Shown piece by piece: positions 11,239-22,970 of a stretch of DNA of 64,000 nt; the first letter of the stretch is position 1, and every line of letters starts with the position of its first letter. Position numbers and translations under genes: made by a program. The DNA is from Torymus aiolomorphi. Its lineage: Eukaryota; Arthropoda; Insecta; Hymenoptera; Torymidae. Under the pieces are notes generated by a model. The model worked only from the letters and a program-made list of their open reading frames with translations. It made no database searches and was not told the DNA's origin. Location of the stretch: positions 114,096,011 through 114,160,010 of the forward strand of contig CM070877.1 of NCBI GenBank assembly GCA_036365515.1, read 5' to 3'.

Positions 11239-13216
11239 TGTTTGGGAAATATCAAGTTTTGAATTTCCCGCGGTTGCGCGACTGAGGGATAACTCAGCAG
11301 GCGGCCGCGCGACGGCAGCACTCAGCAGCTGTTCTCTGCGGAACAGCTGAATCGCTATACTGATTAGCCGAGTATGGCAAAACTCATGCTGTTTCTCTCA
11401 TGCTTACATATGTAAATGAGAGAGACGGTGATTTGACTCACTCCTCGGTAACAACGAGACGAGGAAGAAGACGGAAGTGCTCTCTTAATTTTCACACTCA
11501 GTTAGTATCCATGTAATGGTTCGCCTCGTGAAAAAACTCACGGTACTTTGGCTCTCATGCCCTAATCACATAACCGCGTACGATCACGTACGTCTACGTA
11601 CAACCGCGTCCGACGTTAAGGAAGAATCTAGTGATTTTCGCTGTTGCCAACAGCGGCAATGTCAGTGCAATAACTAGTACTTTCGAGGAACAGACCTACT
11701 CACACGAAGTGCAGTAGATCGGAGTAACGCTTGCTTGTTTATGTCTGTTGTCGTTGGTGTAGTAGCCGACTTTCGTATACGTAGATCTGTTCCTCGAAAG
11801 TACTAGTTATTGCACTGACATTGCCGCTGTTGGTAACAGCGAAAATCACTAGATTCTTCCTTAACGTCGGACGCGGTTGTACGCAGACGTACGCGATCGT
11901 ACGCGGTTATGTGATTAGGGCATCAGTAGATACACTCAAACCTCTCACTAAAAGTCTCTCTCAGTAATGGTCTACCACGAGGGAAATCTACTGTGCCGGC
12001 GATTCTCATGTGATGGAGCTCTCTCTCTCGGTCAACTCACTCTGTGTAGCGGTTCGTCTCGTAGAGAAACTCACTGTGCACATTCGGCGATTCTCAAGTG
12101 AAAAATTCAAGTGTAGTGTTTCTCACTCTCTCAACATGGACTGCTGCTCGGCAACATCTCATATGGCGTCGTCTATCGCGGCATGTTTTCACGCAGCAGT
12201 ATCTTTCACACGGAAACTTCTCACACGGCGGTGATACTCAAGCGGCATCTTCTCACCGGCGCTCGATGCTTCGAGCGCGCCACGAGGCAATATCTCACAC
12301 GGCATATTCATAGTGCAGTGCGTCTCACAAGGCAGCTTCTCACGCGGCTTCTCCTCACATGGCATATACTCACTCAGCAACTTTGCACGGATTCTCGCTC
12401 ACACCTGCACTTTCACCAATGCAACCCCGGCAGTAAACTCATGATCACCGTGATCAATAATATCAACGGGATTTGGGCATGGTTTTTTCAAGCAGGAAAA
12501 TTACACTGGCAGTTCTCAGTCGGCTTTGCTCAACTGGCTTCTCTCATCGGCTGCTTCGCATCCTCACACTCATCTCACCGGCTTATCTCATCTTTCGTTA
12601 TCATGCTCAACATACGGTTCTTCTCCACTGCTCAGCTTCGTTGCGGAATCACCATCACGGGACCAACTCGTCGGCGTAAAGATTAATATAACCTCTACGT
12701 ATGGTAAGGTAACAACTCAAATACATGCGGCCATTTTATACGAAGGTGCGCTGCTACACGGAAAGCATAACCAAGCTGTACAGCGGGAAATACTCAGGCA
12801 CGATTAGGTCAGTAATACCTAATCGTGTCATCTCATTGAAAACTCAACCACAATTAATTCAATAATAATTGATTGTGTTGCTTATTGTATGGTTAGTACA
12901 CTCATCAGTGATTCGCAACGTCACACAGAAAACTCATACAGTCAAACAGCAAATTCACCAATACTCACAGAATTTTGTAACACTCATACACTCAGAATTA
13001 TGTAACAGTCATACACTCAACTATTTACTTGTAACATCTCACACATTTTATACTTACTCTTGAAACAACTTTTATATCGACAAATTTGTAATAGTAATTT
13101 ATAATTTTATAGTTATTGTGAATATATTATAGTTTAATTTACCAAAGTGTTTGGCTCAATTTATTTTGTAAACACCCACAGCATGTCCTCATTATAATTT
13201 ATGGAATTCTCAAAGA
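11239..13216 (+). mobile_element. Solo LTR of a BEL/Pao-type retrotransposon
   Basis: It starts with TGTTTGGGAA and ends with CTCAAAGA. The 5-bp sequence ATAGT flanks both sides (11234-11238 and 13217-13221), as expected for an LTR-element insertion. Its start (TGTTTGGGAA, then GAATTTCCCGCGGTT) and its end (AATTTATTTTGTAAACACCC, then ACAGCATG) match the corresponding ends of the complete Pao element at 48085-55597, read in that element's sense direction. Both are also loaded with ACTCA and CTCAC motifs. At 1978 bp it is about twice as long as that element's LTR, of which about 360 bp is an inserted MITE. Frames inside it are spurious. Confidence 0.8.
11557..11923. mobile_element. Palindromic MITE inside the solo LTR
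   Basis: The two halves are long inverted repeats of about 150 bp. The left starts ATGCCCTAATCACATAACCG and the right ends CGGTTATGTGATTAGGGCAT, with AGTACTTTCGAGGAACAG / CTGTTCCTCGAAAGTACT further inside. The unpaired loop is about 70 bp. It is a clean insertion into the LTR and so is younger than the LTR. The exact target duplication (AT or CAT) is ambiguous because the flank is itself palindromic. Confidence 0.8.
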
Positions 13217-13227
13217 ATAGTATTATA

Positions 13228-13400
13228 GTACGTAGATAAAAATGTATAGAGATGGCACACCAACGTTAAATTTTGAACCAGAATTATGGAATCAACAGGA
13301 ACAGTGTGGACGCCGCGCACAGATGGCACTGAGCACGGAACAGAGCACGGAACAGAGCACAGGGCATTGCACGGAACACCATTGTACTTTCACCGATAAG
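13228..13400 (-). repeat. Right inner inverted arm
   Basis: This is the inverted partner of 10688-10860, sharing CGTTAAATTTTGAACCAGAA, GCACAGATGGCACTGAGCAC and GAACACCATTGTACTTTCAC. From 13401 to 13819 follows AT-rich sequence with repeated ACTTAATTGCAC / ACTTAACTG motifs and no gene. Confidence 0.8.
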
Positions 13401-13819
13401 TGCATAATCACTTAATTGCACCTGTGCTCGGAAAAACCACTTAACTGAATATTTATATTTAATTAAAAGCACTGTTTTGAAGTTAATACTATAGAATAAC
13501 CAGATTATGACGTACCTATTTTTATAGCAACAAAGATCAAGGGCAATAGATAACACAACAGCTTTGATTGCCGGGCGATGGGGCGAGTGTGCATCAACAG
13601 TAACCGAGTAACGTTTGGTATGCAGTTTACCGAATTCCGTTGACTTCACGCATATTCCGTTGGGAGGCGCATGCGTGGGAATGAATATTTAAAAAAGAAT
13701 TCGTATTCTATGTTTTATGTGTAGAAATAACTATGTTATTTATCTTATTTGAACAATTTCCCTAAACCACTTAATTGCACAGTTACCGGAATTACGACTT
13801 AACTGCATTGTTTTCTTTC

Positions 13820-14460
13820 CCTAGCGGAAATGATTTTTGTAAACAACTGTTAATAACTGTTAATAACTGTAAATAACAGTTTATAAGTGTTTGATTTGAG
13901 ACGCTAATAACAGTTATTTATAGTTATTTACAGTTATTTACAGTTATTAACAGTTATTAACAGTTATTAACAGTTATTTACAGTTTTGCAAAAAAGTACC
14001 TGCGAAAACGGAGGTACTGATAAAGGGTATTAATAGTTATTAACGGTTATTAACAGTTATTAACAGTTATTTACAGATATTTACAGTTATAAACAGTTTA
14101 TTTTTTTCGCTATAATACTAACTTTTTTCTTATCAACAAAACTGTAAATAACTGTTAATAACTGTTAATAACTGTTAAAAACTGTTAAAAACTGTTAATA
14201 ACCGTTAATAACTGTAACTAACTTTTATCAGCACCTCCGTTTTCGCAGATACTTTTCTGCAAAACTGTAAATAACTGTTAATAACTGCTAATAACTGTTA
14301 ATAATTGTTAATAACTGTAATTAACTGTAAATAACTGTAAATGACTGTTATTAACGTCTCAAATCAAACACTTATAAACTGTTATAAACTGTTATTTACA
14401 GTTATTTACAGTTTTTTACAGTTATTTACAGTTATTTTCATTTTTCATTTCCACTAGGGT
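13820..14460. repeat. Foldback hairpin built of 10-bp AACTGTTAAT units
   Basis: The ends CCCTAGCGGAAATGA and TCATTTCCACTAGGG are inverted repeats. Between them are runs of AACTGTTAAT and its complement in strict 10-bp steps, arranged symmetrically. Two landmarks also mirror each other: AAGTGTTTGATTTGAGACG at about 13886 against CGTCTCAAATCAAACACTT at about 14355, and CGAAAACGGAGGTACTG at about 14006 against CACCTCCGTTTTCGCAG at about 14233. The symmetry centre is near 14115. The single strand could form a stem of about 300 bp. Confidence 0.85.
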
Positions 14461-14672
14461 TGTTTATACAAAAAACAAAAATGTATTCTAGCATCTGATA
14501 CTTAGAGGGGTTCGAAGGATATTCGATACCTTTGTAAATGTCTAAATTGTTATGACTCTCTCACGCATTTCGATCTTACATATAAAGTGTCATGACAGAA
14601 ATTTTAAAACTTCATTTTCTCGAAAACACGTACAAGTGGGTTAAGTCGTTATTCCTGGAAGCCACAGATATA

Positions 14673-15026
14673 AGCTACGTCATTCAATGTAGTTGCGATT
14701 CAGAAAGATTCATTCATATGACTTTACTTTGTCTAAGAAACATTTAAAATTTTTGCTAATTGCCATTGTGTATACTAAGAAATCATCCAAAAGATGATTT
14801 TGACACTTGTAACATATGAATTATACCTTCTAGCATACTAATAATACAAATCTTCTTTATTAGAATTACTTATGTTTATAAAGATTTTGTAAATTCCGAT
14901 TGGTTTATTATATTAAAAAAAAAAAAACATGAAATTAAAAGTTACAAATTAAAATATTTTCAATTATTAGTTATATGTTGTTAAAAAAAAATTAGGTATG
15001 TTTTCTCCCACGAGGTTTCATTGGTA
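14673..15026. other. AT-rich spacer, no gene seen
   Basis: I find no coding frame or repeat structure beyond homopolymer A runs near 14915. Confidence 0.35.
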
Positions 15027-15265
15027 CCCTGGCGAAAAAAATCACGTGATTAATTATATGATTTATCACTTGATTTCTCACGCGATTTCTCATGTGATTT
15101 TTCACGTGATTTCTCACGTGACGATTTGGCGCGATTAATCACGTGAAAAATCACGTGACAATACAAACATAAAAAAATAATATATAACGCTTATTCGTTA
15201 ATGAAACTTGTTTACTTAATGGATAGCAAATACATTATCGCAGAAAAAAACGATACATAAAATTT

Positions 15266-15341
15266 CCGACTCAACCGAGAATCGAACTCACGAACTTTGG
15301 GTTCCTGCGCAGGCACACTATCCATTACGCTATCACTCGCC
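15266..15341 (-). pseudogene. tRNA-like sequence (left arm copy)
   Basis: On the minus strand, TGATAGCGTAATGGATAG resembles the D-arm/box A of an arginine-type tRNA and GAGTTCGATTCTCGG resembles box B. The stem CCTGC/GCAGG lies in the anticodon region but leaves no normal anticodon loop. It is likely tRNA-derived and not functional as a tRNA. Confidence 0.5.
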
Positions 15342-16200
15342 TGAAAGATTGTGGTCATTTTTACTTGCATTAAATTTAAAAATTATTTATTTATGCACTA
15401 TCTTAATAAAATGCGTAACTTACATTAAAACATTAATTAATTAATCTATCAATTGAAGAAAATTAATTAATTAATTCGAATAACTGAAGAATGTAGTGCC
15501 GGTAAAGTAGAAATCAGGTGTCTACAAAACTATTTTTTTTTTTTTAAACAAAATACCGAATTATTTTTGTAAAATGTTATGAATGTAAAATTGTAAATAA
15601 TGATCATTACGTTTTTAAAAATTTGTATTACTTTTGAAAAAGTTATTCGAATTTAATTAATTAATATTTTGATGTATTGTAAGTTACTCATTTTCTTTAA
15701 ATAGTGTATAATAAATAATAATTACAAATTTTTTATATTTTAGATAAATGATCGTCCTTAATATTTATTTAATTGCTGTTTAATTTTGATTATTTAATTT
15801 GCTATTTAATTTTGATCATTTTGAAAATAAGTAATTTATATTGAGATATTAAATAATTAAATTCGAATAACTTTTCCAAAAGTAATAAAAATTTTTAAAA
15901 ATGTAATGATCATTATTTACAATTTTATATACATAAAATTTTATAAAAATAACTCGGTATTTTGTTTTAAAAAAGAAAATTAATTTTGTACTTACCTGAT
16001 TTCTACTTTACCGGCCCTATATTCTTAAGTTATTCGAATTAAATTAATTAATGTTTTAATATAAGTTACGCATTTTATTAAAATAGTGTATAAATAAATA
16101 ATTTTTACCAACCATTGATATTTTACATAAATAATCAAATTGAAATAGCAATAAATATGGAGAATGCAGCTCATGTAGGTGAAAATGACCACAATCTTTC

Positions 16201-16277
16201 AGGCGAGTGATAGCATAATGGATAGCGTGCCTGCGCAGGAACTGAAAGTTCGTGAGTTCGATTCTTGGTTGGGTCGG
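16201..16277 (+). pseudogene. tRNA-like sequence (right arm copy)
   Basis: This is the inverted partner of the left-arm copy with a few differences (GATAGCATAATGGATAGCG, GAGTTCGATTCTTGG). Retention of box A and box B in both arms could reflect selection, or simply shared ancestry of the arms. Confidence 0.5.
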
Positions 16278-16528
16278 AAATTTTATTATCTTTTTTTCTG
16301 CGATAATGTATTTGCTATCCATTGAGGAAACAAGTTTTATTAACGAATAAGCGTTATATATTATTTTTTTATGTTTGTATTGTTACATGATTTTTCACGT
16401 GATTAATCACGTGAGAAATCGCGCCAAATCGTCATGTGAGAAATCACGTGAAAAATCACGTGAGAAATCCAGTGAGAAATCAAGTGATAAATCATATGAT
16501 TAATCACGTGATTTTTTTCGCCAGGGTA

Positions 16529-17120
16529 CTCCCCAGCATAAGACGGGCACCTGCGGGGCCCCAGTTATATCATTAAAATTTTTTCACCAATTTAATGTTC
16601 CTAACACGAACTAATTTTGCTGTAAATGACTTAAGATTATAGATAATTTTCAAAAAAATTCAAATAATAGAAAATAACTCAATTTTCGAAAAACAAGCTA
16701 AGGCACGTAATATTTTGTACTTGCGAGAGTATTTTACTTTTTAAATTGCATGTATACCTATATTTTTCTTGGTACTTCAGAAGCTGTTTTGAATCCAACA
16801 ACCGACTATTTTTCCGCTCAAAACTTAAATTTTATACTATAGATAAATAATTAAGGCTCTTGCTATTTGACCGTCAGCTGTAAAGTATATTGATTCAGAG
16901 TACAAGTTTCAAATTTGTTTTGTTTTGATATTTGACTAGAGAAATTATATCCCCTTATATACCTATGTAAATACCTATCCCATAGACTTATACAGATAGA
17001 CTGCGTGCATCCAATGAGTGGCGCGAAGCCCTTCATTAGAAAGAGAGAGCAATAGTGTCAGGCTCTCTTTCTCTTTCTAATCGTCATAGTGGTGGGGAGA
17101 AGGAGGAGAAGGCGCAGCGT
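16529..17120. other. Spacer, no gene seen
   Basis: This is AT-rich up to about 17000, followed by a GA/CT-rich patch (17030-17120) with AGAAAGAGAGAGC and its complement GCTCTCTTTCTCTTTCT. I recognise no coding sequence. Confidence 0.35.
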
Positions 17121-17470
17121 ATATCGACGGCTGAGCGGAACAAGGTCGTACCTCACCGCGCGGATGAAGAACATCGTATCCCAGCGCGCGAACGAAGAAC
17201 GTCGTATCTTAGCGCGCGGACGAAGAACATCGTATCTCACTGCGGGGACGAAGAACATCATATTTCACCGCGCGGATGAAGAACGCCGTCTCTCGGCGCT
17301 CTTGCACACGGCCAGTATACGGCGAGATTAGACGTTTTTTGTCCGCGCGGTGAGATACGACGTTCTTCGTCCGCGCGCTGAGATACGACGTTCTTCGTTC
17401 GCGCGCTGGGATACGATGTTCTTCATCCGCGCGGTGAGGTACGACCTTGTTCCGCTCAGCCGTCGATATA
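17121..17470. repeat. GC-rich hairpin with stems of 28-bp tandem units
   Basis: The left arm begins ATATCGACGGCTGAGCGGAA and the right arm ends TTCCGCTCAGCCGTCGATAT. Between them run about five 28-bp units of the type CGCGCGGACGAAGAACATCG, mirrored by about four inverted units in the right arm. A short unpaired loop lies at about 17300-17330. The overlapping frames in all phases come from the repeat itself. A (TA)n run follows at 17465-17486. Confidence 0.85.
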
Positions 17471-17687
17471 TATATATATATATATAGATCTGTATCATTT
17501 ACATGCTTAATTTATTTAATATATAGACTTGTTTTATACTTTATGGTTTATTGGGATTTTTATTAAAGAAGAATACATAAATGTTGTAATGGTTTGGAAC
17601 TGTTGTATCTGGAAACTCTGTAAAATTTGAGGTTATGTGTATCAAAACAAACTTTGAGCTTTGTGCGTATGCGGATAGTAGGTCAGT

Positions 17688-18945
17688 AAACGAAGGTCTG
17701 AAATCGACTTTCTCTGGTGAATGGCTGCATTTTGGATATTTGGTAAAACACATCGTCTAAAAACGATGGTAAAAAATGCAGCTTCAAAAAATGCCGGCGT
17801 CACCCTTAATTTGGCGAAAAAATACCCCCGAAAACGGTTTTTCGCTTATAACTCGCGAACGATAAGAGATATCGAAAAAAGTCCCAAACAAAAGTTGTAG
17901 AGCGTGAATTTTTACATAAGGATCACCTATCACTTTTTTGCCTTTGATAAAATTAAGCCTGAGAAAAGCACGCAGAAGTAACAAACATCAAGCGGCCGGA
18001 GGGGTAGGGAGGCGGAGCTTGCGGCCGGCAGCGGCTGCGGCAGCGGCGGCGCGTCTCGGCGGCAATGTTGTCATATTAGCGCGCGCGTGGACTGCGTGTC
18101 TCTGCACCGCTCGCAAGTTGTTTTTCACTTTCTAGCGAGTCTAGCTGGCCCAGGCGCCGGAAAATTTTTCGCTTATGTCTGCCCCTGTATACCTGCTGAC
18201 GCAATTGCATAAAGTAACCATCGCTTTTTATAGATTTTGATTCGTAGAATCTCAATTTCGGGGTTACAATTTAACAAAATTGCAAGAACTTTGATTTAAA
18301 TGCATTTGTTGGAACAAAAACGCTATTTAAACAAATAAAAACAATCTTTTGCGATCAGAATAATTTTTTCTTGAAAATTCCGCGAATTTTAAGATTAAAA
18401 TGTTTCATTCAACATCTACGAGAAACCAATATTCAAAGAGTTATAAATTTTTAAAATATTAATTCTTAGCATTCAAGAGATTTTTAATAATAGTCACAAA
18501 CTTAAATATCAAGTAAAAATTGTTACAGTTACTTGTCGTTTAACATCTAAATAGAGATGTGCATAGTTAATATTACTTTGTATTATAAGTAATTCACATT
18601 AATATAGGTACGAGTAAATCTCAGGAACTCTTGACTTTTTTGGGAACTCCAAAGTTTAAGCAGACAAATGAATCAACGCTCAAAATTTTTGCCTTGCAAT
18701 AAAAAAAAAATAAAAAAATCTATTATATTATATCTATTATAAATAATGGTAACGAATCAGCTGCGTACATAAATTAAAAAATTGTTGTTAATGTGCTTTT
18801 CCTATCGATATATTTATCTATATAGGAACAGGAACACACTTACGATCGTTGCACAATTTGTTTAACTTTTTTGTGTGTCAAAATCTTGAACTTGAGTCCT
18901 GGTAGGTCGATGTGCTATAAAAATTAGCCAAAATACAAGATTTTT
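17688..18945 (+). repeat. Inverted duplication, arm A
   Basis: The whole block reappears in inverted orientation at 33013-35462. Shared landmarks include ACGAAGGTCTGAAATCGACT, TGGATATTTGGTAAAACAC, TTTTTCGATATCTCTTATCG (minus strand here), AAATTTTCCGGCGC and TTTTGACACACAAAAAAGTT-type sequence. A GC-rich patch at 17990-18065 is also shared. A 66-codon minus-strand frame at 17784-17984 is present in both arms with a few substitutions. It has no recognised domain, so I do not call it a gene. Confidence 0.8.
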
Positions 18946-19052
18946 TCACCATACCGTCTGGCTGAAAGTACCACTTTCGCAGTTCGCTCCCGGCTCAAAC
19001 CGTGAATGTGGTACTTTCGGTAAAGTAAAATAGAATAGTATATGAGCTGTTT

Positions 19053-20301
19053 CCAAAATTATTTCTCTCTTACGTCTCGAAAAAAATTATAATTTTTTTT
19101 AGGCACCCTCATCAGACAAAGTTTTTCTCGTTCTTCAAGCTTTTCTGAATGTGAAAATAAATATATGCTAGTTCGATTTAATGATATCATTTTTTTGGCG
19201 ACACTTTCAAGTCAATTTTGGATTGAAAAGAACTGACGGAAATTTAGCTTTCTTTCTAAACGACGAAACTTGAAAAAAAGATTTAATAATTCACATTTAT
19301 TGAACAAAGTTTTTCTTGTTCTTTAAGCCTTTCTGAATGTGAAAAAAATTATTTACAAGCCCGATTGAATGGTATACTTTTTCGGCGCTACTTTTAAATT
19401 TAAAAATTAAGGAAATTTTGGTCTTTTTTCTAAGCTACAACTCTTATAAATACTGGCATCTGTCTATTTGATCTTTGCATAAATAATTATCTACACTGAA
19501 ATTTTTACTTTATAAGTTTCAGTTTTCTAAAAAATAATCGTTACTACAATTATAACTTCCCATAATAGTTTGCTACTAGCGATAATTCAATAAATATCTG
19601 AAAATATAAAATATCAATCTTTTTTCCATCATCACATCAGCTTTACGTATTTCTTATAATTAGTAAATAAAAGATTAAATGGAATGACTGATGTCCCTTA
19701 TTCACTTAGTTATTTCAATTACAATATGCATTGAATACGTAAAGCTTGTGTGATGATTGAAAATAGATTGATATTTTATATTTTCAGATATTTATTGAAT
19801 TATCGCTGGTAACTAATTATTATGGGGAGTTATGATTGTAATAACGATTATTTCTTAGAAAACTGTAACTTCCAAAATAATAATGTCAGTGCAGATAATT
19901 AGTCATGTAAAGATCAAATAGGTCGATGCCAGTATTTATAAGTGTCGTCGTTTAGAAAAACGGCAAAATTTTCCTTAATTTTTAGATTTAAAAGTAAATG
20001 ATTGTTTGTTCTCAGAAAGGCTTAAAGAACAAGAAAAATTTGGTCCTGTAGATTTGCCTTCAAAATTAAATCCATTTCCCAAGTTTTGATGTTTAAAAAA
20101 AAAGGTGAAATTTCCGTCAATTTATTCTTTTCAATCCAAAATTGACTTAAAAGTGTCGCCAAAAATTTATACCATTAAATTGAGCTTGTACATATATTTT
20201 TTTCACATTCAGAAAAACTTAAAAACAAGAAAAACTATCTTGTAGATGTGCCTTTAAAAAAATTTTTTTATTTTTTTCGAGACGTAAGAGGGAAATAACT
20301 T
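19053..20301. mobile_element. Foldback element with arms of about 600 bp
   Basis: ATTTCTCTCTTACGTCTCGA at the left mirrors TCGAGACGTAAGAGGGAAAT at the right. The inverted similarity continues (TTCTGAATGTGAAAA / TTTTTCACATTCAG, and TTTACGTATTC near 19640 against GAATACGTAAAGC near 19735), with the centre near 19690. Each arm contains a sub-unit repeated at about 180 bp (ACAAAGTTTTTCTCGTTCTT and a close variant). It has no coding frame. Confidence 0.75.
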
Positions 20302-21255
20302 TTATAATACTGTGACATATCTACGGTTCTCAGATATTTAGCTGTCTAAGTCAAGCAAATATTTATAAAATCCACTTCTAGTAACATGTTGCACTACATA
20401 GAACTCACTTTTAAGCAAGGATAAGTTCATGAGACATCAGAAGAGGCCATTTAGATATTTCCTCCGCGTACTGAAGATAATTTTAAACTATTAACAAAAA
20501 TATTATCTCCGCGACCCTGCATTTTTATAAAAATTAAAATTAAATATTATTTAATCTTTAAAAGAAAAAAATTATAAAGATACTTTTTACTAGAAAAATA
20601 AAACTCCGAAAAATGTGACTCCTAAAAACATTATTTCCTTATATATTTTCCTTATATATATTCCTATACGATTTTTAGGGGGGAGGTATTTTATCAGAAT
20701 GGTAACATGTTAGATGGGTATTTTCTCAGGAAGGTAACAAAAAATAGAATATCTTATGATAGAAGGGTAACTTTTTCTAAGGTTTAAAAATGTATAATAC
20801 ATAAAAATTCGAAAAAATTTAGCAAGAACGCCATGATATTTTCATTACATTATTTTTATGTCGTCGCTTCCCGGTTAAAAGGCGTTATTTAAAAATCGGC
20901 CTGAAAAGGGCGTTATTTGGAAATCGACCTGAAGAAGGCGTTATCTTGTAATCAATCTGAAAAAGGCGTTATCTAGAAATCGTCCTGAAAAAGACGTTAT
21001 CTAGAAATCGGCCTGAAAAAGGCGTTATCTCGGAATGAACCTGAAGAAGGCGTTATCTCGCGCGTAAATTTTTTTTACTCTAATTTAAGTTGGCAACACT
21101 GTCAACATTTTCTTTATTTAATCTCAGAAATATGTTATATGATAATAGTGTACAATTTTTTAAGTTAACTATACAAATGCGGGGGGATAGTAAAATTAAT
21201 ATTTGTTTTTTTTTTTATTAACGATTTTTTTATACAATACTATATTGATTTTATA

Positions 21256-21292
21256 ACACACACCCACACACACACACACACACACACCCACA

Positions 21293-21385
<93 letters not shown>

Positions 21386-21419
21386 GCACGCACTACGCAC
21401 GCACGCACGCAAGCACGCA

Positions 21420-21500
<81 letters not shown>
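21256..21500. repeat. (CA)n and (TA)n microsatellite
   Basis: A long CA run with CG-containing interruptions (GCACGCACGCAC) is followed by a (TA)n tract from about 21466. Cysteine/valine-repeat frames across it are artefacts. Confidence 0.95.
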
Positions 21501-21503
<3 letters not shown>

Positions 21504-21625
21504 TAAATCTACAAAAAAGTAGCTTTCGTTTTTAAGGCAAAAAAGATAATTAAACTAGATAGCGAGAGCTTTCATTTACTTTTTTGTAAAAATAAAAAAT
21601 GTTAATTTCTTGTAAAGTTATATGA

Positions 21626-22970
21626 GTTTGGAGATATCGCTTTTACCGCTTTTTAACATTTTTGGTGTATCTTAAACATATCTTCAAACTCACGTAACTT
21701 TTAAAGGAATAATAAAAAGCAAATTAAAGATCTCGCTTTCTAGTTTAATTCGAGTTTAAATCTTTTTTTTTATTTTTGTATTATTTTTCCTGCGGAATTG
21801 GCTAGCATTTGAAAAAGGGTAATTTTTAGCATTTGCTTTTGGAATTAAGAAAAAAACCTTTTCTTATTCCCAATTTTATTAATATAATTATTCCAATAAA
21901 CAAAGTGTAAAGAAATATATACCCCACGGCGTGCGGAAAGTTCGTTTTTTCACCATACCCTGGCTGAAAGTACCACTTTCGCTCCCGGCTCCGAAACGCG
22001 AATGTGGTATTTTCGGCTCGGGTATGATGAAAAATCGTATCACAACATGGGGGTAAAGAGGGACACCCCAGAGCACGTGTTTGCCATCCTCGCCTTCGGC
22101 TCGCCTGGCAATTTATACCTGCTCTGGACTGGCCAACTCTTTACCTCCCTTGTTGTGTAATATACTATTCCGAACGCGTTGCCGTTCGGAAACGAACTTT
22201 TGAACACTCCGTGCGAAAGGCTCCATTTCGTTCACGCTCTAATAAAAAAGCATGCCCTAAATCAAGCTTCTCACGCATCATGTCAAAAAATAGTGTTCAA
22301 TACACGAGTGAGAAAGTAATTTTGTCCTTGTATGGCCTTTTCCCCCCCGCTTCGCTAGGGCGCAAACGTCCACACGAGGATAAAATCACTTTTTCGCACT
22401 TGTATCGAAAATAATTATTTCAGAACTATAAGTGTGCAAAATCGAACTCTGCGCAGCTCGTTAGGAGAAATAGTATACGTCACACGTAGGCAATAGATCA
22501 CCCGCACTCGTCTCTTTTATATATCGCCCGTGCTGTGCTCGCGCGACAAACTCGACTCGTGCCGGAATGACCTATTTTGCGCACTCGTTGCGTAATGTAA
22601 TTCCGTAACTTGTGAGGAAAAATAGTGTGTACGCTACGCGTGCATAAAGAACGAAATTATGCACGCGCGAAGATTGACGCTCGATTGGCCCGGGTATGGT
22701 GAAAAATAATATACGCAACACAGGGATAAAGAGGACCATCCAAAGCACATGTTTGCCAGCCTCGCCTTCGGCTCATACGGTAATTTACACGTGCTTAAAA
22801 GTTACATGAATTTGGAGATATTGCTTTTACCGCTTTTTAACATTTTTGGTGTATCTTAAACATACCTTCAAACTCACGTAACTTTTAAGGGAAATGGTTA
22901 GCATTTGAAAAAGGGCAATTTTTTAGCATTTGTTTCTGGAATTAAGAAAAAACCTTTTCTTATTCCCAAT
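21626..22970. repeat. Direct repeats around GC-richer modules
   Basis: Two direct-repeat pairs flank this region. TTTTACCGCTTTTTAACATT with its downstream sequence occurs at about 21640 and 22826. TTGGAATTAAGAAAAAAACC-type sequence occurs at about 21838 and 22936. Between them, a module with GGTATGATGAAAAAT, CGTGTTTGCCA and CTCGCCTTCGGCTC at about 22020-22115 recurs in diverged form at about 22693-22790. No protein domain is recognised in the frames at 21888-22414. Confidence 0.6.

Larger units (their letters stand above)
10535..14672. mobile_element. Outer inverted-repeat element enclosing nested insertions
   Basis: The left end (TATATTTGTGGCTTTCAGG, then AATAACGACTTAACC) at 10535-10569 matches the right end (GGTTAAGTCGTTATT, then CCTGGAAGCCACAGATATA) at about 14638-14672 in inverted orientation. 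Inside lie a second pair of inverted arms (10688-10860 and 13228-13400), a solo LTR between those arms, and a tandem-repeat hairpin in the right half. I see no transposase. The ends may mark one non-autonomous foldback element that was later invaded. Confidence 0.6.
15027..16526. mobile_element. TA-flanked giant inverted repeat with CACGTG-array ends
   Basis: The termini CCCTGGCGAAAAAAATCACG and CGTGATTTTTTTCGCCAGGG are flanked by TA on both sides (15025-15026 and 16527-16528), as in Tc1/mariner-type insertions. The ends hold arrays of 12-bp units of the type CACGTGATTTCT. The whole 1.5-kb element is an inverted repeat with arms of about 720 bp meeting near 15770. Each arm carries one copy of a tRNA-like sequence. 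There is no transposase, so it is non-autonomous. Confidence 0.85.

Noticed and set aside
12010..12807. Overlapping frames of 60-167 codons
   Set aside because: They fall inside the solo LTR and owe their length to ACTCAC-rich sequence. No domain is visible.
17055..17331. GC-rich frames on both strands (arginine- and glutamate-rich)
   Set aside because: They follow the 28-bp tandem repeat of a hairpin and appear in several phases at once.
17784..17984. 66-codon frame conserved in both arms of the inverted duplication
   Set aside because: It is shared because the DNA is duplicated. It has no domain, and conservation at the DNA level is equally high around it.
21196..21468. Cysteine-valine repeat proteins on the minus strand
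   Set aside because: They are translations of a (CA)n microsatellite in different phases.
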